This document shows, in pieces, positions 1 to 4,436 of a stretch of DNA of 5,191 bases. Position 1 is the stretch's first letter; each line of letters begins with the position of its first letter. A model generated the notes under the pieces. It saw only the letters and a program-made list of their open reading frames with translations. It did no database searches and was not told the origin of the DNA. Origin of the DNA: Nostocaceae cyanobacterium CSSed10_463m (GTDB taxonomy: Bacteria; Cyanobacteriota; Cyanobacteriia; Cyanobacteriales; Nostocaceae); contig PWQB01000020.1 of the NCBI GenBank assembly GCA_003556955.1, positions 1 to 5,191 on the forward strand, read 5' to 3'. The translations under genes were made by a program, and so were the position numbers.

Positions 1-180
1 AACCTTAGACCATTCATAAGCAGAAGCCCCACCGCCAAAGTTATGGAGAAATAATAGAGGAGGTAAATCTTCCGTCTCAGCATTTAACCAAGGCGCAGTG
101 GTTTGGGTATAGTAAACCATAGCCCCTAGAGACGTATGAATAACTTTATGCCCAAAGCCGGGAGGTTGAAACTGAAGCAT
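1..180 (-). CDS. alpha/beta hydrolase, N-terminal part (cut by window edge)
   Basis: This is the first 60 codons of a minus-strand gene that continues beyond the left edge. The protein begins MLQFQPPGFG, and around residues 44-53 it reads LLFLHNFGGG, then ASAYEWSKV. A hydrophobic strand followed by HN-x-GGG is the usual strand-3/oxyanion-hole region of alpha/beta hydrolases; the catalytic Ser, Asp and His lie outside the window. The substrate cannot be told. The ATG at 178-180 lies 3 nt after the stop of the upstream HugZ-like gene. Its ribosome site AGGGA (189-193, minus strand) sits 8 nt ahead, inside the last codons of that gene, so the two are very likely co-transcribed and translationally coupled. 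Confidence is good for the fold and low for any specific function. Confidence 0.75.
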   Translation of the reverse strand, partial: MLQFQPPGFGHKVIHTSLGAMVYYTQTTAPWLNAETEDLPPLLFLHNFGGGASAYEWSKV

Positions 181-183
181 AAA

Positions 184-675
184 TTATTTCCCTGTAATAT
201 GAACCAGTTTATCGAGTTGTTCACCACTAATTTCATAAGCTGTCCCGAAACCAATCACAAAACGACCAGCGCTAGGAGTTAAGCGAAAAATCCGAAAGTC
301 TGGTAAACCCCGAAAAACTTCAATCAGTTCGCCAAAACGTTCTTTAAATTGACCAACAATTTGATTCCAAGTTTCAGTTTCTCGTTCTATCAAAGTCGCT
401 GTACAATCAAAACTCAAACGACGACGGGCAAAAATTTGCTCACTTTTAGATTCATCCTCAATAAATAAGACACTCACACGAGGATTGATATGAATATTTT
501 GAGTATGAATTGCTAAACCACTAACGTAGATATAAATATTTCTAGCATCATCCATCACAAAAGGAGTATAACTAGCATTGGGTATTCCTGCTGAATTAAT
601 TGTGCCAATAATTACGCTTTCAAATGCTTGGGGAAAAGTTTCATACTCAGTTTGAGCTTGATTAATTTGGCTCAT
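184..675 (-). CDS. HugZ/HutZ-like pyridoxamine-phosphate-oxidase-fold protein
   Basis: The 163-residue protein has the flavin-reductase-like split-barrel fold of the PNPOx family. The best match by eye is the HugZ/HutZ heme-utilisation branch. Supporting segments are a first strand pair around residues 20-40 (IIGTINSAGIPNASYTPF), VSVLFIEDESKSEQIFARRRL at 67-87, and RLTPSAGRFVIGFGTAYEI near 131-149. HugZ/HutZ proteins bind heme and degrade it to a biliverdin-type product in the cytoplasm. Asp126 and the C-terminal His159 could match the proximal Asp and the His heme ligand described for HutZ, but that needs an alignment. The length is close to HutZ and lacks the long N-terminal extension of some HugZ proteins. 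The ATG at 673-675 has no obvious Shine-Dalgarno sequence. It leads a two-gene unit with the hydrolase. A generic FMN-binding PNPOx-like role is the alternative. Confidence 0.82.
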   Translation of the reverse strand: MSQINQAQTEYETFPQAFESVIIGTINSAGIPNASYTPFVMDDARNIYIYVSGLAIHTQNIHINPRVSVLFIEDESKSEQIFARRRLSFDCTATLIERETETWNQIVGQFKERFGELIEVFRGLPDFRIFRLTPSAGRFVIGFGTAYEISGEQLDKLVHITGK

Positions 676-735
676 ATTAGTTTGATTGGTAACACTTTCT
701 TGAGTATCCTAACGCGATTGAGGTGGCGAAGCTAT

Positions 736-768
736 AGATCCCCGACTTCTTTGAGAAGTCGGGGATCT
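736..768. repeat. perfect 15-bp palindromic repeat (hairpin, TTG loop)
   Basis: AGATCCCCGACTTCT (736-750) and its exact reverse complement (754-768) flank a 3-nt loop. It lies between divergent genes, so it is upstream of both and downstream of neither. It also lacks a T tract on either side, and so is not a normal terminator. The 'GATCCCCGACTTCTT' family recurs in intergenic DNA of Nostocales genomes (from memory), so a dispersed palindromic repeat is the best reading. Confidence 0.75.
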
Positions 769-807
769 GGATATTAGGAGGGGTTGGGGTTGAGATTCTC
801 AGGTTTC

Positions 808-824
808 GTTATCATATATGTAAC
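808..824. promoter_or_regulatory. operator-like dyad upstream of the CIA30/SDR gene
   Basis: GTTA (808-811) and TAAC (821-824) bracket a perfect CATATATG palindrome (813-820), with T812 the only base off symmetry. It is centred about 35 bp before the GTG start at 851, where a promoter or operator would be expected. A TTGAGA at 790-795 and TATATG at 815-820 could be -35 and -10 boxes, but the 19-nt spacing is poor. No regulator can be named. Confidence 0.3.
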
Positions 825-850
825 AGAAAAAAAATTATGAGGACGCGATT

Positions 851-2350
851 GTGGCTGACAAAAATCGTTCTCAATGGGACTTAGGTAGGTTTATCGATAC
901 CTTGACCTATTTCGAGGTGTTTCCTTTGCTTAACTGGGTACAGCAGTTAATTCAAGGTCGTCCCAACGATCATCAAAATCTACCCAATGGAGGCAGAAAT
1001 GTGGGTGTAATATTAGTAGCAGGTGCGACGGGTGGCGTAGGGAAACGAGTTGTACGGCGACTTGTGGAACGGGGTGAAAAAGTTCGCGCCCTTGTCCGAG
1101 ATATTGATAAAGCCCGGTCAGTTCTTGGTGATGATGTTGACTTGGTAGCTGGGGATATCACTAAACCAGAAACTTTAAATTCTCTGGTGATGGCTAATAT
1201 TCAAGCTGTAGTTTGTTGCACCGCAGTTCGTGTACAACCAGTGGAAGGCGACACACCAGATAGAGCTAAGTATAACCAAGGTGTAAAATTTTATATGCCG
1301 GAAATTGTCGGGGATACTCCCGAAAATGTGGAATATCAAGGTGTGAAAAACTTGGTAGAAGCTGCGGCTAAATATCTCCCTCCAGCTAATGAAAAACTCA
1401 TATTTGATTTTACTAATCCCTCGGCAGAATTAAGAAATGTTTGGGGTGCAGTAGACGATGTGGTGATGGGTGGTGTCAGTGCCAGTAATATGCAATTATT
1501 AGAAAATACGGCTGTGTTTGCTGGTAATGTTTCCACGGCTAACTCTGGCGGCTTTGCTTCGGTGAGAACGAAGAATTTTGAACCTCCTTTTAACTTATCC
1601 GGTTATGAAGGTGTAGAACTGCGGGTTAAAGGTGACGGTCAACGTTATAAACTATTTTTACGGACAGATCAGAAATGGGATGGTGTGGGTTACAGTTATT
1701 CCTTTGACACTGTAGATAATACTTGGATAACGGTTCGCGTTCCTTTTAAAGATTTGGTTCCCGTATTTCGGGCTAAAGTTTTGCAAGATTGTCCGCCAAT
1801 TGATGCTGGTAGAGTTGCATCATTTCAACTAATGTTGAGTAAATTTGAATATGATGGGGCTTTAAATCCTAAATTTTCACCGGGTAATTTTGCTCTCCAA
1901 ATAGAATCCATCAAGGCTTATGGTGGGGAAAGTTGTCCGCAGTTTGTCCTTGTTAGTTCAGCCGGGGTAACTCGTCCGGGAAGACCAGGGATTAATTTAG
2001 ATGAAGAACCCCCAGCAGTGAGATTAAATGACCAGTTGGGAGGAATCTTAACCTGGAAGTTGAAAGGTGAAGATAGTTTAAGAGCCAGTGGGATTCCTTA
2101 TACAATTATTAGACCTTGTGCTTTAACTGAGGAACCCGGTGGTAAGGAATTAATCTTTGAGAAAGGTGATAATATTAGGGGCAAAATTAGCCGTGATGAT
2201 GTAGCGGAACTTTGTGTGCGATCGCTACAACAATCAAATGCGTGTAATATCACTTTAGAAGTGAAAGCAGAAGACAAGATTGCTCATTATATCAATTGGC
2301 AGCAGCTATTTCATAACTTACAGCCAGATAAATCAGCCTCTTTCAAATAA
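851..2350 (+). CDS. atypical SDR (NmrA-like) with inserted CIA30 domain, HCF173-like
   Basis: The 499-residue protein starts at GTG 851 with GAGGA (839-843) 7 nt upstream. Residues 1-50 are a family-specific leader. Residues 52-180 form the first half of an NAD(P)-binding Rossmann fold with GATGGVG at 58-64 and ALVRD at 80-84. Residues 184-358 (FDFTNPSAELRNVWGAVDD to IESIKAYGG) are a CIA30 domain. The Rossmann fold then resumes at 365-460 (FVLVSSAGVT, GIPYTIIRPCALTEEPGG, ISRDDVAELCVRSLQ). The CIA30 unit is thus inserted within the SDR fold. The usual SDR YxxxK is not evident (WKLKGEDSLR region), as in atypical SDRs with structural or regulatory roles. The same architecture occurs in plant HCF173, a chloroplast factor for psbA mRNA translation and photosystem II biogenesis. 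Orthology to HCF173 specifically, and a photosystem II role here, are inference. It may be transcribed alone; no convincing terminator follows. Confidence 0.9.
   Translation: MADKNRSQWDLGRFIDTLTYFEVFPLLNWVQQLIQGRPNDHQNLPNGGRNVGVILVAGATGGVGKRVVRRLVERGEKVRALVRDIDKARSVLGDDVDLVAGDITKPETLNSLVMANIQAVVCCTAVRVQPVEGDTPDRAKYNQGVKFYMPEIVGDTPENVEYQGVKNLVEAAAKYLPPANEKLIFDFTNPSAELRNVWGAVDDVVMGGVSASNMQLLENTAVFAGNVSTANSGGFASVRTKNFEPPFNLSGYEGVELRVKGDGQRYKLFLRTDQKWDGVGYSYSFDTVDNTWITVRVPFKDLVPVFRAKVLQDCPPIDAGRVASFQLMLSKFEYDGALNPKFSPGNFALQIESIKAYGGESCPQFVLVSSAGVTRPGRPGINLDEEPPAVRLNDQLGGILTWKLKGEDSLRASGIPYTIIRPCALTEEPGGKELIFEKGDNIRGKISRDDVAELCVRSLQQSNACNITLEVKAEDKIAHYINWQQLFHNLQPDKSASFK
2218..2225. repeat. HIP1 octamer GCGATCGC
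   Basis: This is the only exact GCGATCGC I found in the window, lying inside the SDR/CIA30 coding region. HIP1 is greatly over-represented in many cyanobacterial genomes and supports the taxonomic reading. It has no known effect on the gene. Confidence 0.8.
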
Positions 2351-2370
2351 AAAAATCTCTATGTAGTGGA

Positions 2371-2399
2371 TTGACAAGCCTAAAATAGTGCAATAGACA
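2371..2399 (+). promoter_or_regulatory. candidate promoter for the coiled-coil gene
   Basis: A perfect -35 box TTGACA (2371-2376) is followed after 17 nt by TAGACA (2394-2399), a weak -10 match. Transcription would begin near 2406, so the three-way-junction repeat would form the very start of the leader of the gene at 2509. The -35 and spacing are good; the -10 is poor. Confidence 0.35.
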
Positions 2400-2405
2400 A
2401 AACTA

Positions 2406-2458
2406 TTGTGGGGTGGGCATCCTGCCCGCCCAGAACAGGCAAGATGCCTGTTCCACAA
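2406..2458. repeat. cloverleaf-like palindromic repeat (two hairpins inside a closing stem)
   Basis: TTGTG (2406-2410) pairs with CACAA (2454-2458). Inside this stem are two hairpins. The first is 2411-2418 with 2424-2431: 8 bp, one G-T pair, loop ATCCT. The second is 2433-2440 with 2446-2453: GAACAGGC/GCCTGTTC, 8 perfect bp, loop AAGAT. Only A2432 is unpaired between them. Similar 'CAGGCAAGATGCCTGTTCCAC' units recur between genes in Nostoc-type genomes (from memory), so it is probably a dispersed repeat. Confidence 0.7.
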
Positions 2459-2495
2459 GAGAAAATAATCGTTTCCCACCTCCCACCTCCACCCC

Positions 2496-2500
2496 AGGAG
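2496..2500 (+). promoter_or_regulatory. ribosome binding site AGGAG that sets the start at 2509
   Basis: AGGAG lies 8 nt before ATG 2509 and decides that start over the in-frame GTG at 2413, which lies inside the palindromic repeat. The preceding C-rich run (2474-2495, two CCCACCT units) includes CTCC at 2487-2490. This can pair with GGAG 2497-2500 across a 6-nt loop, so partial masking of the site is possible. Confidence 0.7.
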
Positions 2501-2508
2501 TTGATAAA

Positions 2509-2850
2509 ATGTTTCGCAGATTAATTTTAGCCGGAGTTGTGGTAATTATCGTTTGGTTGGGTTTATTGTCTGAGCCAGTCTCATCACAGCAAACCGAGTC
2601 TCGACTTAATAATTTACAAGCAGATTTTAATCGTGTAGAGTTGCGCTTAAGGCGAGTAGAGTCTCAGTTAAATCAAATGGGTAAAACTCCATCCCCTAGA
2701 ACATCACTTACCCGGCCACAGTTAACCGATGCTGAACGTGATTTATCGCCGCAGGAGCAAAAGTTTGAGCGTTTGGCTACCTTAGTAGTGGAATTAAAGC
2801 AACAAGTTAATCAATTAGAGCAGAGAGTTTCTCAATTAGAATCACCTTAA
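2509..2850 (+). CDS. small membrane-anchored or exported coiled-coil protein
   Basis: The protein has 113 residues counted from ATG 2509. Residues 1-4 (MFRR) are basic and 5-20 (LILAGVVVIIVWLGLL) are strongly hydrophobic. This is either a signal peptide, with possible processing near SEPVSS at 21-26, or an uncleaved anchor. Residues about 29-56 and 83-111 are rich in Leu, Gln, Glu and Arg with heptad-like spacing (LNNLQADFNRVELRLRRVESQL; LVVELKQQVNQLEQRVSQLES). They are joined by a Pro/Ser/Thr-rich linker at 58-72 (GKTPSPRTSLTRP), giving two coiled-coil helices outside the membrane or in the periplasm or lumen. I recognise no enzyme domain and no named family. It lies downstream of the SDR/CIA30 gene on the same strand, 158 bp away with its own candidate promoter, so a shared operon is uncertain. 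It converges on petE. Confidence 0.8.
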   Translation: MFRRLILAGVVVIIVWLGLLSEPVSSQQTESRLNNLQADFNRVELRLRRVESQLNQMGKTPSPRTSLTRPQLTDAERDLSPQEQKFERLATLVVELKQQVNQLEQRVSQLESP

Positions 2851-2874
2851 GAACTCAGGGTCAGATTTGAATCA

Positions 2875-2888
2875 AGGACTAAAGTCCT
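2875..2888. repeat. short palindrome AGGACT-AA-AGTCCT
   Basis: This 6-bp inverted repeat lies 25 bp after the stop of the coiled-coil gene, without a following T tract (CTGACTACG follows). Variants of 'GGACTAAAGTCCT..ACTACGAAC' are scattered through Nostocales intergenic DNA (from memory). It is more likely a remnant of a dispersed repeat than an efficient terminator, though it could act as a 3' end stabiliser. Confidence 0.45.
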
Positions 2889-3031
2889 GACTACGAACAA
2901 AACAATTAGCGGTAACAAGTTTATTTCTCTATCGCCAAAAACTTTCAACGTTCTCGCTGGGAATAAGACTCATTACCGCTATTCGTGCATCCCTTTTTAT
3001 GGGTGTCGCTTGCTAGTTGGTGCTAATTTGC

Positions 3032-3058
3032 AAAAAAACTAGAAAAAGCTGATTCTAA
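3032..3058 (-). terminator. weak Rho-independent terminator of petE, overlapping its stop codon
   Basis: Read on the minus strand, TTAGAA (3058-3053) pairs with TTCTAG (3044-3039), giving 6 bp including one G-U pair. The loop is 8 nt and seven T residues follow (3038-3032). The stem is A-U rich and includes the TAG stop at 3055-3057. The T tract is good; the stem is weak. Confidence 0.4.
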
Positions 3059-3474
3059 CCTGCAACGGTTAATTTACCAACCATACCAGCACCACGATGA
3101 GGCTCACAATAGAAGGTGTATTCACCAGCAGGTGCGTCTGCGGGAATGGTTGTGGTTTGGGTTTGACCAGGACTCATTAGCAATTGCTTGTGAGACAGAG
3201 TTTTTGCCAAATCAGCGCTCTTAGCAGGGTTTAGGGCTGCATCAAACACAACGTTATGGGGAGGAACTTTGTTGTTAACCCACTCAATTGTGTCACCTGG
3301 TTTAACGGTCAATTTTGAAGGTTCAAAAGCCAGCAGTCCTTTGTCACTACCCAGTTTTACCTGGAAGGTTTCAGCTGAAGCGCTGGGTGTGAAAACAACA
3401 AAGCTGCTAACAACTAAAAGAACTGTCAACACCGATAGAGTCAAACGTCGCCAGCTTGCAGCAAACAATTTCAT
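3055..3474 (-). CDS. petE: plastocyanin precursor
   Basis: Plastocyanin is the soluble type-1 copper protein of the thylakoid lumen that carries electrons from cytochrome f to photosystem I. The 139-residue precursor has a positively charged N-terminus (WRRL), a hydrophobic core at 11-28 and a signal-peptidase site SASA|ETF after residue 34, leaving a mature protein of 105 residues, the usual cyanobacterial size. All four copper ligands are present: His73, Cys123, His126 and Met131 (mature 39, 89, 92, 97), in PPHNVVFD and [13 protein letters not shown]. Arg127, next to the His126 ligand, lies on the surface region implicated in docking to photosystem I. The ATG at 3472-3474 has AGGAG (3481-3485) 6 nt upstream. 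It lies downstream of psbV on the same strand with its own promoter. Copper-dependent expression is known for petE in this group. The gene looks intact. Confidence 0.98.
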   Translation of the reverse strand: MKLFAASWRRLTLSVLTVLLVVSSFVVFTPSASAETFQVKLGSDKGLLAFEPSKLTVKPGDTIEWVNNKVPPHNVVFDAALNPAKSADLAKTLSHKQLLMSPGQTQTTTIPADAPAGEYTFYCEPHRGAGMVGKLTVAG

Positions 3475-3516
3475 GGCTTTCTCCTAACTATAGTTTCTAT
3501 TTCACATTTACCATTT

Positions 3517-3551
3517 TAAATACAATCAACGCCAAAATATGACAATCTGTC
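3517..3551 (-). promoter_or_regulatory. petE promoter with operator-like dyad over the -35 box
   Basis: On the minus strand TTGTCA (3545-3540, five of six -35 bases) is followed after 17 nt by TATTTA (3522-3517) as a modest -10. The -35 overlaps the dyad GACA-GAT-TGTC (3551-3541). From memory, the copper-induced Anabaena petE promoter carries a very similar GACAGATTGTCATATTT block. The spaced ACA/TGT symmetry resembles operators of BlaI/CopY-type repressors, the class of PetR, which controls petE in Synechocystis. Assigning this site to such a repressor is inference. Confidence 0.5.
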
Positions 3552-3731
3552 GTAGATAAAATTTTTTTTTTATGATTGAGCCGAAATCATCAGTTTTTCT
3601 TGTGTACTGGACGATGATTACTAGGCTACATTACACCCAAGAGTTTATGGGTAAAATGTCAAATTTTCAGAGAAGGCTATAAACTGCACGGTAAACCTGG
3701 GTTCTACAAGAGATACAGGCTGTCAATTAAA
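3552..3731. other. gene-free upstream part of the psbV-petE spacer
   Basis: The psbV-petE spacer is 372 bp long. Outside the petE promoter (3517-3551) and the hairpins (3732-3788), this stretch has no credible ORF on either strand. It holds a run of ten T (plus strand 3562-3571) and next to it a 6-bp inverted repeat ATGATT/AATCAT (3572-3577, 3585-3590), about 100 bp before the petE start. I see no further recognisable signal. Confidence 0.6.
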
Positions 3732-3772
3732 GGAAACCCAAGACCAACAACTGCTGGTTTTGTTGGGTTTCC
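3732..3772 (-). terminator. probable psbV 3' hairpin / terminator
   Basis: Perfect 10-bp arms GGAAACCCAA (3732-3741) and TTGGGTTTCC (3763-3772) are supported by an inner ACCA/TGGT pairing (3743-3746, 3755-3758). On the minus strand the hairpin starts 74 nt after the psbV stop and ends in TTTAATT, a short imperfect T tail. It would separate psbV from petE transcription. The right arm belongs to a GTTGGGT..ACCCAAC repeat type common in Nostocales, so it could be a repeat that was put to use as a terminator. Confidence 0.5.
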
Positions 3773-3788
3773 CAAAGCCTCTACCCAA
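3763..3788. repeat. TTGGGT/ACCCAA inverted repeat, alternative to the psbV hairpin
   Basis: TTGGGT (3763-3768) can pair with ACCCAA (3783-3788) across 14 nt. The segment reads TGTTGGGTTTCC then CTACCCAACCTAC, which resembles a widespread Nostocales intergenic repeat (from memory). Its left arm is shared with the longer hairpin at 3732-3772, so the two structures exclude each other. Confidence 0.5.
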
Positions 3789-3846
3789 CCTACAAATATT
3801 TGATTTTTTCAGCGCAATAAAAGCAGGTTAGTTATTTATTAGGAGT

Positions 3847-4338
3847 TTAGTAATAAATTTTACCACCACCCCACTTGTCACCAACAATTTTTGGTTGGAG
3901 AAGAATATGACCGGCTACAGCTTCTAAGTCCTCGTCGGTGAAAATTCTCATTTCTGTGAAAATATCTGCACTCTTGATGCTGGGGTGTAATTCAGAAATT
4001 TCCACTTCACCGTCATAGGTAGTGGGATTTTTCATGTAGTCCACCAATCCTTCAATATTATCCCGCCTTGGCGTTGCTAGTGCCAGAGATTCTGGTTCTA
4101 GTCCCACGTTTTGGTTAGTCTTGGTAACACCCCCAGCATGACACTGAGCGCAAGCATATTGAAATAAGCGTTTACCTTCTTTTACTTGTTTAAGGCTGAG
4201 TACAACAGTATCACCCTGATCATTTAATGGCACTGTTCTGATTGCTTCGTCCAGTTCTACTGCTGTCGCGCTACCGACAACCAACTGAAATGTCAGCAAA
4301 ATGGTAGCAACAACAACGCCAATTAGTCTTCTAAACAT
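3847..4338 (-). CDS. psbV: cytochrome c550 precursor, photosystem II extrinsic protein
   Basis: PsbV is the lumenal low-potential monoheme cytochrome that binds near the oxygen-evolving cluster of photosystem II and stabilises its Ca/Cl requirement. The 163-residue precursor has a signal peptide ending at GSATA|VELDE (residue 26), giving a 137-residue mature protein, the standard length. The heme site CAQCH is at 63-67 (mature Cys37, Cys40, His41). The second axial ligand is His118 in ISELHPS (mature His92), as in known c550 structures with bis-His ligation. The C-terminus KWGGGKIYY is typical of the family. The ATG at 4336-4338 follows an AGGGGA (4342-4347) at close spacing. No clear -10/-35 pair could be picked in the 100 bp upstream. 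petE follows 372 bp downstream, as I recall for Nostoc/Anabaena. The gene looks intact. Confidence 0.98.
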   Translation of the reverse strand: MFRRLIGVVVATILLTFQLVVGSATAVELDEAIRTVPLNDQGDTVVLSLKQVKEGKRLFQYACAQCHAGGVTKTNQNVGLEPESLALATPRRDNIEGLVDYMKNPTTYDGEVEISELHPSIKSADIFTEMRIFTDEDLEAVAGHILLQPKIVGDKWGGGKIYY

Positions 4339-4400
4339 GATTCCCCTTAAAATTTTTAACGCTCAACACAGCTAATAAAGCGATGCTCAATCTCCATGTT

Positions 4401-4431
4401 GCTAATGACATCTCTGGTTTTTGCCATTAGC
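4401..4431. promoter_or_regulatory. GCTAATG/CATTAGC spaced dyad upstream of psbV
   Basis: A perfect 7-bp inverted repeat (4401-4407 and 4425-4431) with a 17-nt centre lies 63-93 bp before the psbV start. The placement suits a regulatory site, but the long spacing also suits chance or an RNA stem. No binding protein can be named. Confidence 0.22.
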
Positions 4432-4436
4432 TTAAC

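Noticed and set aside
736..768. Terminator for a flanking gene
   Set aside because: Both neighbours are transcribed away from it and there is no T tract on either strand.
973..1161. Minus-strand open frame of 62 codons
   Set aside because: It lies wholly inside the SDR/CIA30 gene on the other strand, has Ser/Thr/Arg/Pro-rich shadow composition and no family features.
1336..1536. Minus-strand open frame of 66 codons
   Set aside because: It is a shadow of the CIA30-coding part of the plus-strand gene, with no recognisable domain or ribosome site.
2413..2508. N-terminal extension of the coiled-coil protein from GTG 2413
   Set aside because: These 32 codons are read from the palindromic repeat and the C-rich run. 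ATG 2509 has a good AGGAG at 8 nt and starts a normal basic-hydrophobic leader.
2875..2888. Rho-independent terminator of the coiled-coil gene
   Set aside because: The stem is short and followed by CTGACTACG instead of a T tract; it fits better as a dispersed repeat remnant.
3269..3487. Plus-strand open frame of 72 codons
   Set aside because: It is antisense to petE, whose four copper ligands and signal peptide make the minus strand the real gene.
3055..4338. psbV-petE as a single operon
   Set aside because: A 372-bp gap with a terminator-like hairpin and a separate petE promoter argues for independent transcripts, though some read-through is possible.
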